DNA of 64,000 nucleotides from Pilasporangium apinafurcum (taxonomy: Eukaryota > Oomycota > Peronosporomycetes > Pythiales > Pythiaceae): NCBI GenBank assembly GCA_001600495.1, contig BCKE01000007.1, forward strand, positions 589,629 to 653,628, written 5' to 3'. The position numbers and the translations under genes are program-made. Of this stretch, positions 20,028 through 31,903 are shown piece by piece. Positions within the stretch are counted from its first letter, which is position 1. Every line of letters starts with the position of its first letter. The notes beneath the pieces were generated by a model. It worked only from the letters and a program-made list of their open reading frames with translations. It made no database searches and was not told where the DNA came from.

Positions 20028-20208
20028 CTTTTGCGATCGTTGTAGCAATGTTAGCATTGTGTTTCACAGGTTGCTTAATGTAGAGAGAAGATAGCACCTG
20101 TCACGAGCACAAACCGAGCGCAACACCTGATAATAATTTGTGTGCATAGTTTGGTGTACTTTCTTTTCGTTTTTGCATTGGAACTTTATTGCTTTTTCTC
20201 TAAACTCT

Positions 20209-21030
20209 TCACCCTTGACCAAGGTTGGAGCTGCTATTGCCGAGACCGTAGAGATGGCCTGAGTACTTGTTGGCGTTTTCCACTTTGCCGTCGAAAAACA
20301 CTTCGACCATCTTGAAAAACGTCGCCGCTGTCAGCAAAGCATCGGAGCCTGCCTGATGCATTGTGCCTATCCGTTCCACCTGTAAATCCTCGGCTAAGCG
20401 ACTGAGTCCGCCCATCTTGTCAAAATCCATTGCTACGTGCTTCAGGTCGTACGTGTACGGGAAATACGTGTGCAACAAATCAAAAAATGTCTCCTCCTCA
20501 GCCGGCAATGGACTACACGTCAGCACTTTCAGCAAGTAGCCAAAATCTGATGACCCATGGAACGATACCCACTTGATGTTGTCCACAAGCACTAAACCAG
20601 ACGGCACCAGCAACTCGCCAAAGTGCGCGACTTCGATGCCCATTTCTTCATGCTTGGCAAAATCGATACCCGCTTGTTTTAAAATTTCGATCGAATCCTG
20701 TGCATACATGTCCTCGCTTAAGCTAAACTTGAAATTGAACTGCCAAACGGGCAGATCGCTCATGTACGATCCATCTTCGTTGAAAAACGCCACCCCCAAC
20801 TGGATAATCCGCAGCAGATCGACGTTGCAGCGCAGCGTCTGGTACTGGTAATCCGACGAGGTCGTAAAGGAACCGATCGGTCGCGCTACAACACCAGGAT
20901 ACTCAGTGTCCATGGCCACGTAGCAGTTGCGCTGCACCACCTCACGAATCGTTTTCATTGTTTCTTCAAGATTGCTCGCCCACACATCGCGGATCTCCAC
21001 ATTCGGCGGTAGCCCACGAGACGCTAACAT
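20209..21030 (-). CDS. CAF1: CCR4-NOT deadenylase subunit CAF1 (CNOT7/Pop2)
   Basis: A single-exon gene of 273 residues. It opens with EIRDVWASNLEETMKTIREV and the first exonuclease motif MDTEYPGV, which supplies Asp and Glu. The second Asp is in GSSDFGYLLKVL. The last motif, HQAGSDALLTA, supplies His and Asp, so the DEDDh set is complete. In the CCR4-NOT complex the enzyme shortens mRNA poly(A) tails in the cytoplasm. Size matches animal and plant CAF1. The gene is divergent from the zinc-knuckle gene, sharing about 350 bp of promoter that contains a CCAAT box, and convergent with SRP receptor beta. Confidence 0.95.
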   Translation of the reverse strand: MLASRGLPPNVEIRDVWASNLEETMKTIREVVQRNCYVAMDTEYPGVVARPIGSFTTSSDYQYQTLRCNVDLLRIIQLGVAFFNEDGSYMSDLPVWQFNFKFSLSEDMYAQDSIEILKQAGIDFAKHEEMGIEVAHFGELLVPSGLVLVDNIKWVSFHGSSDFGYLLKVLTCSPLPAEEETFFDLLHTYFPYTYDLKHVAMDFDKMGGLSRLAEDLQVERIGTMHQAGSDALLTAATFFKMVEVFFDGKVENANKYSGHLYGLGNSSSNLGQG

Positions 21031-21277
21031 CGCTTCAACTAATCAATTTCTTCTCTACTATCGACACGTTTCCTCCACGATCCACCCACACGCCCCACAC
21101 AGACAGCAACACGCCCGCAGAGATGGTCTCCGCTTCAAACAATTATCGACGCTTCTCTTCCCTTTGCCAATAGAAGCAAGAATATCAAAGACAACTGGGA
21201 AAATAACCTCGGGATTTTCTGCTCAAATTGAAAACAAGGTTTTATGTGGGTCACATCAATTTCACACAATTGATTTT

Positions 21278-21292
21278 TTTAGCCAATAAAAG
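21278..21292 (+). promoter_or_regulatory. CCAAT-type promoter motif (shared CAF1/zinc-knuckle promoter)
   Basis: TTTAGCCAATAAAAG lies between two divergent genes. A second CCAATAAA is near 21316. The same extended motif recurs upstream of other genes in the window. Confidence 0.5.
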
Positions 21293-21382
21293 AATTGAAA
21301 AATTTACTATTTTATCCAATAAATAGACGTTTTCGGATTGCTGGCAAAGAGCAATCATTTCGAAAACCACGACTCAAAGGAG

Positions 21383-21805
21383 ATGCAGCAGACACAGCGG
21401 CTCGTGCAGCGTACATTAGTGCGCGTATGTGGGCGGCCAGCACCCCAGGGGATTGTGCGCGAATCCAAGTTGACAGAGAAATTTATGCAATGCAGCGCAC
21501 CCCAGTGTCGATATTTGTCGTCTCATGGAGGCGATGAGGATGAACGCGATGCGAATTTGCCAACGAATGGTGATGCAGCGAACGTGAATGGAGATGACAT
21601 GAATCCGTTCGAGCGACTATTGCAACACTCGCAGCAGTTCCGTCAGCAAATGGCCAAATCTGGAAAAACGAGTGAAGTGGGCCGAGACGAAGAAGATATT
21701 GACAATGACGATGTTTTGAATGCTGAAAACGATGACGAGAGTTCAAGCAGCGATAGTAGTGACAGCAGCTCAAGCGAGAGTGAAGATGATGAGGACGACG
21801 ACGAC

Positions 21806-21837
<32 letters not shown>

Positions 21838-22441
21838 CAGTTTTGATAGTAGATTGAGAGATCCACAATCGAATCGTGGGAGCTGGTCAGATAGAAATGG
21901 AGACAGCAATCACATTCGTCGACCAACACGCCGAGCAGCTCAGCGAACCATCCGCCGCATTCGGTACATGGCAGATAGTGAACTGGATTACGAACAAGGT
22001 CTCCAGAAACTGCAATCGACTCGTTCACGAAAAGAACGCATGTATCAGCAACTGCTGCATCGCAAACAAGATATGGATCGAGTCTGTCGCAACTGTGGCG
22101 AACGTGGCCATGTCGCCAAGCACTGTTTACTGCCTATGATTTGCTCGAACTGTGGGGGTATTGGGCATCGCATGAACGATTGCATCCATCCACACTACAA
22201 TGTAGATGATTATCTCGAAGAGGAGCATCATAAGAAGCGGCATCGCTCCTTTACTAAAAGGGCCAAGCAGCACAATATGATGAAGCACCACGAGGAACTG
22301 AAACACGAGTTTGATTTGGAAATCGATACGTACCTCTCTACATATGAGAGCAAGCAGTCAAAAAAGGTGGTAACAACAGGAAATGCGCGCAAGAACCGCG
22401 GCAATAGCGACGGTACAGCACAATACCAGAAACAAAAGTAA
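21383..22441 (+). CDS. CCHC zinc-knuckle protein with acidic tract, possibly mitochondrial
   Basis: The chosen start at 21383 gives 352 residues. An in-frame ATG at 21338 would add 15. The N-terminus (MQQTQRLVQRTLVRVCGRP) is basic and amphipathic and leads to RYLSS, which looks like a mitochondrial presequence with its cleavage site. A Ser/Asp/Glu region with a long pure Asp tract (encoded near 21790-21838) follows. The C-terminal half has two tandem zinc knuckles, CRNCGERGHVAKHC and CSNCGGIGHRMNDC, then a Lys/His-rich tail. Zinc knuckles of this type bind RNA. A role in RNA metabolism is likely, perhaps in mitochondria, but the targeting is only a reading of composition. Confidence 0.75.
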
Positions 22442-22571
22442 TGAGCATCACTTCATAGCTTCATCATTATATGCATAATCGAGTCAACCATTATCCCAAC
22501 ACCTTTTATAATAGTTCAAACGGCTCTCATCCTTTTCGGAATGTCGACGATACTGCATAAGTTCATGCAGT

Positions 22572-25500
22572 CTAGTCTTCAGCGCCGTAGCCTCCGCCTC
22601 CAGGTGTGTAAATTGTAAGGATTTCATGTGGAAGCACATCCACTGTATTTTTCCCACCGAGATTCAATACCCGTCCATCCTTACGAGTTAGCAGGTTTAT
22701 ACCTCGTTCACCAGGGCCACCTCCTGCCAATCCATAGGGTTGGAATGCTCGACGTTCCGACAAGATACTGACAGTCATAGGGTTTAAGAACTCGAGTTGG
22801 CGGACTACACCATCACCGCCACGGAATTTGCCTTTCCCGCCCGATCCGTCGCGTAAATGGAACGCTCGAAGAAGCACTGGGTAGCGCTTCTCCAAAATCT
22901 CAGGATCGGTGATTCTTGTGTTGGTCATATGGGTGTGAATACCACTGTGACCATGCCATGTTGGCCCCGCACCTGCTCCACCAGCGATTGTCTCGTAATA
23001 GCCACCCAGTGTCGCACTACCAAAGGTCAAGTTGTTCATACAGCCCTGGGAAGCCGCACTCGCTGCAAATGCCTTGAGAATGACATCCGTAATGCGTTGG
23101 CTAGTCAACACGTTTCCGCCGACAACGCCAGCATCAGGACTTGGATTCAAAATACTACCGTTTTCAGGGAACAAGACCTTGATTGGATTCAAACATCCTT
23201 GATTCAAGGGTAAATCTTCTCCCGTAAGAAGGCATCGCAAGCAATAGATGATCGCCGAGTATGTCACAGCTGGTGGAGTATTGACATTGCCAAAGACCTC
23301 CGGGCCTGTACCGTTAAAGTCGAATATCGCCGAGTCATCACGACGATCGATGGTGATTTTCAAGGCGATTTTCGTACCATCGTCCATGAAATCTTCGGCG
23401 GCAACTGTTCCCACTTCTGGAAGGTTCTGCGAGAGTGAGAATTCATGAAGCATGGCTCGAACGGCTTGTTCTGCAGCTTGCTGAATGTATTCCATATATG
23501 CAGTAACCACTGGCAGCGAGTACTCTTCACAAAGCTCATTCATCAGTACAACACCACGTTGGTTTGCTGCAACTTGCGCTTTCAAATCAGACAGATTATC
23601 GCGCAGATTTCGCGTCCCAATTCGAGGCTGACCGCGGTCATCGACCATATCCTTCTGAAGAAGGATATCGGTAATCTCCTTTTCTCTGAACTCGCCTATT
23701 TTACCATCGATTAATTTGAAGGCAACAATTGCAGCACCTTCTTCCGACAATGTTTTCGACAAAGGAGGCATGGAACCAGGAGCTATGCCACCAATGTCCG
23801 CATGGTGACCGCGACTGGCTACGAAAAATTCAATCTTGTTGGTCTTCTTATCAAATACGGGAGTAATCACGGTGATGTCGGGCAAGTGACTTCCACCAGC
23901 GAGCTGTGGGTGATTCGACACCAAGACGTCACCATCTACCAAATCGTCACCCCAGTGCTTCAATTGGTACCGAACTGCTTGCTGCATGGCGCCAAGATGA
24001 ACAGGCAGATGTGGGGCATTCGCGACCAGTCCACCATCAGGACCAAATAATGCGCATGAAAAGTCCAGTCGCTCCTTAATATTCACAGATACCGACGTTC
24101 TTGCAAGCGTTCGGCCCATCTGTTCGGCAATTCCCATGAAACGATGCGAAAACACGGAGAGCTGAATAAGATCAAGAGGAACTTCCGATGCATCAATTGC
24201 ATTTCGTTGACTGGAGAGTAAAACATTCTTTTTGCCAGTAAACTCCAGGAACAAATCACCGCTATGCAGGACTTGGACTGTCCAAGATGGCTCAACAACG
24301 ACAGTAGCAGTCCCTTGCATAATAATTGCAGGTCCGCTATATACTGCCCCACGCTGCTTCAAGAGATCTTCATGGAGATACACTGGAATCTCTTTCCACT
24401 CCTTTTCATCATCAAAGTAAAACTTTGTCGTGGAGTGAGGAGGACAAGCTGAAGTTTTGCCTATCGATTCGCCAGCAGTCGCTGACGGATCTTTGAGTTC
24501 GGGTGAGATTGTACCCCGAACACGGACATCGTCGATAATAATCGATCGGTTCTGGAGCACAAATCCAAATTCCCTTTGATATTTGGAAATAAACGACGCC
24601 TCAAAGTCAAACTGCAGTAAAGCCTTCTCGTTCGACGACAGCGGTTCTCCTTTCGCACCAACAGGACCTCGCGTCATGACTGCGCTATCCGTTCCTTCGT
24701 AGCGCATATTAAGGAAGTACTGTAGCTGAATATCTTCAGCTTTGAAACCATCATCCATCAATTCCTCTTGGACTTCCTTGGCTAGTGCAGTTAAACTAGA
24801 GATCAGTGCAGACTTATTTTCCGCATTGTAATCAGTAGATGATGGACGCTGCTTATCCACAACACTATCAGCGACGCTGAGACCATATGCCGATAAGATA
24901 CCACTGTATCGATGAATGTACACTTTAGACATACCTAGTGCTTTGGCGATCGAACAGGCATGTTGAGGACCAGCACCACCAAAGCATGCTAGGATGTGAG
25001 TGCTGATGTCGTACCCCTTCATTTGCGTCAAATTGCGGATTGGGCGACACATTGCCTCATTCGCGACACGAAGAAAACCTGACGCAACTTCTTCCGTGGT
25101 GTACCGCGATCCAGATGTATCATTAATATCCTTTGTCAGTTCGGCAAACGCACGCTTGGAGCCTTCAACATCCAGTTCTTCATCTTCATTTGGTCCAAAG
25201 ATACGTGGGAAAAACTTTGGCAGGATACGGCCAGTAACTAGATTGGCATCGGTCACACTCAAGTACCCGTTTTTGCGATAACAAACAGGTCCAGGATGAG
25301 CGCGAACGGATTCTGGACCGACAATAAACATACCATTCTTGTAAAATAATCGCGATCCACCACCAGCAGCAACAGTTTGAATATCCAGCTGAGGAGCACG
25401 CACTGGTACATTCGCTGTCACACTTTCCAACACGTGTTCAAACTTCCCATCGAAGCGCGAAACGTCTGTCGACGTGCCTCCCATGTCAAATCCAATCACA

Positions 25501-26798
25501 GCAGGTATAGTGTTACTGGAGGTGGCACCATCAACTTCAGGTGGGCGCGTCGTTCTTGCATATCCAACGACACCACCAGCCGGACCGGACAGAATCGCAC
25601 GATGGCCGTGAAAATGCTTCATTTGCGCCAAACCGCCATCACTTTGCATGAAGCTGATATTAACATGTTCCAATCCAGCACCAAACCCAGCACAAAACGA
25701 TTCCACATATTTCTTGATCACAGGAGTTAGGTAGGCGTCAGCACACGTGGTGAATCCACGCGGAACAGCCTTGATCATGGGCATAACCTCCGATGAAAGC
25801 GAAATTTGCGTAAAACCCAACTCTTCAGCCAGTTTAGCCGCAGCTTTTTCATGCTTCGGAAAAGTGTAAGAGTGCAAGAGCACAATCGCAACACTCTGGA
25901 TACCCTTATCTCGGACAGCCTACTCATCAAAACACATTGGTTCCATACCAATCGCGTTAGTGCGCGAATTAATATCATGGACAAGGAGCATTGATTTACC
26001 TGAAGTTTTTCTCTGAGGTTCTCGAGATCTAGTTCTTTGAGCACGCGAATGTAGTCCCCACTAATGCCTTTCACATCTGTGGGTTTGATATCCTTTTCAT
26101 CATTAATCAGTTGGAGACGTTCGTCCACTTCCACGACTGACTCGTAAAGCATCTAGAAATCAAGCCACATTCATATTATCCTCAGTGAATGTAGGAATAT
26201 CAGTTGGTTAATAGCGCACAGTCCCGTACATCAGGCGTGTGGATCTCCAAATCGAAAATTCTCGGACGCGACTGATTGCCGATATACAATAGATCGCGAA
26301 AGCCCTTTGTTGTAACCAGTGCAGTTCTCTCGCCTTGACGTTCGAGCAATGCATTCGTCGCAACCGTTGTTCCTGCTCAGTTCATTCACATGCATGACAG
26401 CAAACGTTATTCAGTACGATTGCTGTACGTTTCTCAAAACGATATGACATAAAAATGTTGTACCCATCCGGATAGACTGAATGCGCGAGGTGTCTACAGG
26501 CTGATCACGAGGGTGTGGGATCCCCGTCATGCTCTCCAATACACGCCGAATCCCTTCTCTATTCAAATCGTATCACGCATTCCAAGGCATTGAGTTAAGC
26601 ATTTATCCATTATATTCTATTTGTGTGTCCTTACCGTGGTGCATCGGGGTAATTTGCCGGATCTTCCGAGAGCAACTTGATGACCTTTGGTTTGATCTCA
26701 CCGGTCAGCGCACCCGTGGTAGTGTCGATTACATCCATTTCCGCGTACACATCTGTGAACGTCCCACCGCGATCGATCGCAAAACGAAACACTCGCAT
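22572..26798 (-). CDS. OPLAH: 5-oxoprolinase (ATP-hydrolysing), HyuA-HyuB fusion
   Basis: Five exons: 26798-26635, 26558-26464, 26372-26230, 26152-26000 and 25919-22572, giving 1300 residues (the animal enzyme has about 1290). It converts 5-oxoproline to glutamate with ATP in the gamma-glutamyl cycle, in the cytosol. The N-terminal hydantoinase-A half starts with [15 protein letters not shown] and continues with [28 protein letters not shown] and [10 protein letters not shown]. The hydantoinase-B half begins near [20 protein letters not shown] and ends with the family's Gly-rich tail [11 protein letters not shown]. Introns are 76-91 nt. All junctions keep frame and restore family motifs. A CCAAT box lies about 140 bp upstream. 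The 3' end converges on the zinc-knuckle gene, 130 bp apart. Confidence 0.95.
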
Positions 26799-26933
26799 AT
26801 TTGGCTTGTTCAGTTTGGTTATCTCGTTGTTTTCTTCCCCGCGCGCGTTCTTCTCTTGCCTCCTCGAAGCGCTTGTGTGATCTGCAGCAACTTGAGGATT
26901 GAAGCAGCTTACACACTCATCAGTATCTTTTTG

Positions 26934-26950
26934 TTTTTTTATTGGCTAAA
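26934..26950 (-). promoter_or_regulatory. CCAAT-type motif upstream of 5-oxoprolinase
   Basis: On the minus strand this reads TTTAGCCAAT followed by an A-run, about 140 bp upstream of the start codon. It matches the motif at 21278. Confidence 0.5.
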
Positions 26951-27332
26951 AATATTTATTTAACATTTGTTATTGACCCATCATATTGCACCATTTTAAT
27001 ATATCCACAGACGAGAAGAATGTTCAATTGCGTATCGGATGACGGATATCTTTGGATGCGTTTATGATCACTGAGCAATGGCGCGACTTGCGAATGCTTT
27101 GAAAAGCAAGATACCACCGATTTTTCACGATAGCAGCCAAGTTACTATGTGAGACTGATAGTGAAATAGTACTCATGTAGAGTCAAACACTGGTTGGTGT
27201 AATTTCTCTAAAGTAAACATCTCATTCGAATAGCTTACGTATCAACTTTATTTACTAGTGATTCACGATCTTCACAGCGCTAATGTATACATAGTAACCA
27301 TTAAGTGACAGAGATGATCCACATGATCATCT
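26951..27332. other. Intergenic, nothing recognised
   Basis: AT-rich sequence between the 3' end of the P-type ATPase and the 5-oxoprolinase promoter. No gene or RNA structure is visible. Confidence 0.5.
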
Positions 27333-30300
27333 CTACTTCTCCAAGCGCTCAATGTGATGGCGGACATGTCGAATCTCCAACAACACCGATTCGAACCCTT
27401 CGCGCATTTGCTCCCAGCGTTGTTGTTCCAGGTCCCGATGACGCAGAACCATCTTCAAAATTTCGCCCCAAAATACCGAGTTCAGCGCACCGGCAACGGC
27501 GACAAGCCATTGAAACCACTCGATATATGCAAAGCCGAAAATATCGGTCATGATCACTGGCACATTGGTGACCATGATGGTTAGTGCCACTGACAACGCG
27601 GCCGCAAATTGCATGTATTTGTTGGAGAAGATACCCACGAAGACAGGCTCTGTGAAACTACGAACCGTGTACGCACGCAATACTTCCGTAAAGGTGATGC
27701 AGATGAAAGTCATCGTTTGCGCACGGCCGATACCCTCAAACAGGCAATCATACTCGCCCCCTTCGCAATACATAGTACTATCTTCATAGAAGTCCCGATT
27801 AGGGATGTCTGAAAAGATGAAGCTCCCGTCTTCATACCTCGCGTTGCAATTGCCGTACGTCTTCCACCCATTGTTCATACCTTCCCACCGCCTACAGGTG
27901 ACATTCGTGTAGCCATCACCACTGGAACCTCCACCTGCAGCCAAAATATCGTCCAGAAATAAATTCCCAAAATTCCAATAGACACCGAGCAGGAACGTTA
28001 CAATGGCGCCACTTGCGATCATAATCGCATTGCATCCCACTAGAAACCACAAACGACCGTGAATAAGCGGCTGCTTCTTCGGACGAGGACGGTCTTCCAT
28101 AATCAATGGATCTCCTTTCTCCAGACTAAGCGCAACAGCAGGCATACCATCGGAAAAGAGATTCAGAATCAAAATCTGCAGCGCCTCTAATGGCAGTGGA
28201 CATCCCGCAGCGATGGTCGAGAATATTAGAAGGATTTCACCAATGTTGGTTGAAAGCAGGAACATGACGAATTTCTGGATATTAGCATAAATGACGCGAC
28301 CTTTCTCCACGGCAGACACAATACTGCAGAAATTGTCATTCGTCAAAATCATATCTGATGCACCTTTGGCAACTTCTGTGCCGGCGATACCCATCGCTAC
28401 ACCAATATCGGCTTCTTTTAGTGCTGGCGCGTCATTGACACCATCACCCGTCATGGCAGCGATCAGTCCTTGGCGCTGTAGTGACTTGACGATCTCAATT
28501 TTGTCTTCGGGCTTTGCGCGGGCAAACACAAGCGTCCGTGAGGTAATCTCGTCAATATCATGATCGGGCAAGTAGCCATCACCATGTGGGCGTAACTGAG
28601 TGCAATCTGTTGCCTCTTCATCAGGATCAGCTCCGACTTGTAAGAGATCAATGTTTTTCGCGATGGCGATAGCTGTCTTGAGATAATCGCCCGTGATCAT
28701 CACCGTTCGAATGGATGCCATACGGGCGTTCGCAATAGCATCGCGAACACCGTCACGTTCGGGGTCGATAGAAGCAATGAGCCCAAGGAACACCAACGGA
28801 CTGGAAAGGGTCGCAAATTTTTCATCTACGTCATCGCAATCTGATGCAAACGGGATTGACGGTAACGGTTGAATGGCAACTGCAAGTACACGCAGCGCCT
28901 TGGACGAAAGATTGTCAACAGCAGCCATGATCTTTTCACGGTCTTGCTCCGAGAGGGGTACTATCGCGCCATTTGTCTGGCACATCCGTGTGCAGTTGTC
29001 TAAAATATAGTTTGGAGCACCCTTAACGCATGCGACAAATTTGGTCTTGGACTCAAGGTGCATCATACCAAATATGCCCGACGGTGGCAATTCGTTCAAT
29101 GTTACCATCATTTTGCGAGATGAGCTAAATGGAACTTCGACTACGCGTCTGTATTCTTCAGCAACGTATTCTTCCCAGATGCCAGCTTTCGCGGCCGCCA
29201 CAACCAGAGGAGCTTCCGAAGAATTACCAAAAGGCATCCACGTCATCACGCCATCAACTTCTTGCTGTTTCAGCTGTGTATTGCTGCACAGAACGCATGC
29301 AAGCAGTGTTGAGTGCACTTGAACATTCTTGTTACCTGATGCAGTTTGATTCACACCATTGAGATAAATGCCTCCTTCAGGGATAAATCCCTTACCAGTA
29401 ATATCATATTCTTTGAAATCTCCCCAGAGTTTCACAGCAGTCATCTTTCCCTCAGTTAGTGTTCCTGTCTTATCCGTGCAAATCACAGATGCAGCACCCA
29501 ATGTCTCGACAGCAGCCAACTTACGCACGAGCACATGCTTCTTCACCATATCAGCCGTACCTGAGGACAAGCAAATCGTCACGACCATGGGGAGACCTTC
29601 AGGCACTGCGCTTACCGCTAGAGAGACTGACACCATAATCATAGTGAGCCAAACTGGCTGATCTGGATGTTTTGGGTCTGTGTTTCCACGGATCATGCCA
29701 ACAATAAATACAAATGCACATACACTTAATGCGATCGCGCCCATGACAAACCCAAGCTTATGCAACGATCGTTGTAGCGGTGTCAGCTTGGGTTGATATT
29801 TCGCGACACACGAAGCAATTGGATTCTTCGATTTTTTCTCCCCAGTGCGAGTGCTGGATTTCAACAGCTGGGCAATCGAACCAACACGAGTTTTCATTCC
29901 AGTCGCAACAACCACGCCTTTAGCGTTTCCAGCCGTGACAGTCGTCGATGAAAACACCATGTTATCCGCAGTCAACGTGGTTGATTTCTTATTCATTGAA
30001 GCATTAAATTTCTTCGCGACATCCTCCGATTCTCCGGTGAGAAGCATCTCATTCACTTTTAAATCGGCGCTATGGAATAAGCGAATATCAGCAGGAACCA
30101 CATCACCAGTCACAAGCAGAACAATGTCTCCAGGCACCAACTGCTTGCTGTCTACTTCTTGCCGTACTCCATCACGGATAACGATAGACTGCGGACTGGA
30201 CATTTGTGCAAGTGCTTCCAGCGCATTCCCGGCATTGTTTTCTTGAATCGTGGCGACCACAGCGTTTAGTGTGACAATGAACAAAATCGCAATGCCTTCG

Positions 30301-30833
30301 ACGTATTCTTGCAAGATCAATGACGTGATCGCCGCAAATAGTAACATGCCGACGATCAGGTTATAGAATTGCAACAAGAAGACGATAATGATCGGTGCAC
30401 GCGGATCTTCTTCGAGCACATTCAGTCCATACACCGAGATATGACGAGCATGGTCAGCATTGCTGAGTCCATAGTCGAAATGTGTGCCGAATAACTTGGC
30501 GATTTCATTCAAGGGTTTCATACTCCAATGCTTATCATCGGTCGCTTCCAAAGTTGCCAACGAACGCTTAGCCTCCACGGGATGTTCAACTAGCAGGCGT
30601 TCCGAGTCACTAAGGAACCGCGCACGATGCGTATCTTCTTGAGACACTCCACTCGCAGAGAATCGGGACCGACTGCTGTGTGAGGCATGAGAATGCACCA
30701 AGCCGTCTTCGGGCATATAATGATTCATGTCGAGGTAATCCGCCATGGGCGCTCGTGGTGAATACACACTGGTGGTGCTGGTTGTATTGTTCACGGACGA
30801 ACTATGCTTGTTGATTGTATTCATCAACACCAA
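27333..30833 (-). CDS. Type II P-type cation ATPase (Ca2+/Na+ pump family)
   Basis: A single-exon gene of 1166 residues. Hallmarks: TGES at 266-269 (actuator), PEGLP at 411-415 in M4, the phosphorylated Asp at 454 in ICTDKTGTLTEG, and MTGDGVNDAPALKEADIG in the hinge. M5 has LSTNIGEILLIF and M6 NLFSDGMPAVALSLEKGD. Glu in M4, Asn and Glu in M5 and Asn/Asp in M6 resemble SERCA-type calcium sites, so calcium is the likelier cargo. ENA-type sodium export cannot be excluded. The first 100 residues are a Ser-rich cytosolic extension, and the C-terminus ends in a charged helix (VLLEIRHVRHHIERLEK). A large loop after M7 holds several Cys and would face outward. Confidence 0.93.
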   Translation of the reverse strand: MVLMNTINKHSSSVNNTTSTTSVYSPRAPMADYLDMNHYMPEDGLVHSHASHSSRSRFSASGVSQEDTHRARFLSDSERLLVEHPVEAKRSLATLEATDDKHWSMKPLNEIAKLFGTHFDYGLSNADHARHISVYGLNVLEEDPRAPIIIVFLLQFYNLIVGMLLFAAITSLILQEYVEGIAILFIVTLNAVVATIQENNAGNALEALAQMSSPQSIVIRDGVRQEVDSKQLVPGDIVLLVTGDVVPADIRLFHSADLKVNEMLLTGESEDVAKKFNASMNKKSTTLTADNMVFSSTTVTAGNAKGVVVATGMKTRVGSIAQLLKSSTRTGEKKSKNPIASCVAKYQPKLTPLQRSLHKLGFVMGAIALSVCAFVFIVGMIRGNTDPKHPDQPVWLTMIMVSVSLAVSAVPEGLPMVVTICLSSGTADMVKKHVLVRKLAAVETLGAASVICTDKTGTLTEGKMTAVKLWGDFKEYDITGKGFIPEGGIYLNGVNQTASGNKNVQVHSTLLACVLCSNTQLKQQEVDGVMTWMPFGNSSEAPLVVAAAKAGIWEEYVAEEYRRVVEVPFSSSRKMMVTLNELPPSGIFGMMHLESKTKFVACVKGAPNYILDNCTRMCQTNGAIVPLSEQDREKIMAAVDNLSSKALRVLAVAIQPLPSIPFASDCDDVDEKFATLSSPLVFLGLIASIDPERDGVRDAIANARMASIRTVMITGDYLKTAIAIAKNIDLLQVGADPDEEATDCTQLRPHGDGYLPDHDIDEITSRTLVFARAKPEDKIEIVKSLQRQGLIAAMTGDGVNDAPALKEADIGVAMGIAGTEVAKGASDMILTNDNFCSIVSAVEKGRVIYANIQKFVMFLLSTNIGEILLIFSTIAAGCPLPLEALQILILNLFSDGMPAVALSLEKGDPLIMEDRPRPKKQPLIHGRLWFLVGCNAIMIASGAIVTFLLGVYWNFGNLFLDDILAAGGGSSGDGYTNVTCRRWEGMNNGWKTYGNCNARYEDGSFIFSDIPNRDFYEDSTMYCEGGEYDCLFEGIGRAQTMTFICITFTEVLRAYTVRSFTEPVFVGIFSNKYMQFAAALSVALTIMVTNVPVIMTDIFGFAYIEWFQWLVAVAGALNSVFWGEILKMVLRHRDLEQQRWEQMREGFESVLLEIRHVRHHIERLEK

Positions 30834-31560
30834 GGCTCTTGAAAATTGGGAAATGTAGCCTTTTTTTCGCTTTCAAAGGAGAAGGAGAGACAAATGAGTA
30901 TTCTCTTCTTGGATCTAGAAGAAGAGTGGGTGATTGAGGTCGCTTGGGTGGGTATCTCTTCACTAGAGCTGATGAATTTTGAAATGGAATAACATGCCGA
31001 TGTTTTTGCTAATCCGCATGAAAGGCAACTTTTGACTGACTGCAAACATTCTACCGAACAAAAAACGGTCAGGGAACCAACTGTTACTAGTAAAGTGCGG
31101 TTTTGCTTATGAGTACCTGGGTAATTCGAATCTAAGCTAATCGATTTTACTGAGCGTGCATTATTTTGGGTGTATCGAGTCCGAGTGAAGACGAACTTAG
31201 CTGTATGCGTACTTAGTAAGGCATGTCGCAAGCGAATCTGTGATGCTGTAGTATCAGTAGGGTAGGGTTATCTGGAAAGACGCTTTCGGGATTAGAACGG
31301 TTTATGAACGAAATGCGAGACTTGAAAATGGCTTCTCAACACAAAACAGAGCCACGTTGCTCTTGATTAAAAAAATATATTGTTAATCCTTACAGACGTC
31401 CAAAAATTGACACCACACATGCATGTGTCAATGATGACCGCTTATGGCATGTTCAGATACCATTATGCCAATGCTTTAGAGCGCGACACTGTTGGATAGA
31501 AAGACCAGTAGAGAGGGGAGATGTGCGTTGCTACATGGCCGTACGACGGAAACCCAATTC
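30834..31560. other. Intergenic, nothing recognised
   Basis: Upstream region of the P-type ATPase. One minus-strand open stretch (30824-31231) overlaps its start and has no motif. No RNA gene is seen. Confidence 0.5.
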
Positions 31561-31579
31561 TGGCTTGGAAGGGGTCGCG

Positions 31580-31862
31580 TCGTACGGCGCTGCACCAATA
31601 TCTTCATATGAGTATGCCAGAACGTTTCGTACGGCAATGCACACCGTAAGAAGAGGGATGGAACCGCTTACATGTCTTGCGTGAGAATCGCCTGGAAGGA
31701 TGGCGTAGGTGCGAAAGGGAAGAATTCGTACGGCGTTGTACCAATCTCTTTCTGCGAGTATGGAAGCGGTCGTACGGCGTTACGCACCGTAGGAGCGATA
31801 GTGGGTGGATTTGGAATCTCAAAACTTGAATTTCATTCCAGTGTGGTTTCGTGGTCAGATAG
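31580..31862. repeat. Diverged tandem repeat built on CGTACGGC
   Basis: Two diverged units with a period of about 143-146 bp start near 31580 and 31726. Each begins TCGTACGGCG, contains GAGTATG, and carries a second TCGTACGGC about 45 bp in, followed by CACCGTA. A fifth, inverted CGTACG core lies at 31533. Neither strand gives a convincing protein. Confidence 0.6.
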
Positions 31863-31869
31863 GGGTTTG

Positions 31870-31903
31870 CTCTAGTGGTTGGAACATTCATCTGTGTCCA
31901 ACC
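31870..31903 (+). other. tRNA A-box-like segment with short hairpin
   Basis: CTCTAGTGGTTGGAACA resembles the D-arm/A-box of a tRNA or tRNA-derived SINE. GGTTGGA and TCCAACC form a 7-bp stem. There is no B-box and no acceptor stem, so it is not a tRNA gene. Confidence 0.25.

Noticed and set aside
21483-22028. Minus-strand His-rich and Ser-rich open frames
   Set aside because: Images of the Asp/Ser-coding tract of the zinc-knuckle gene.
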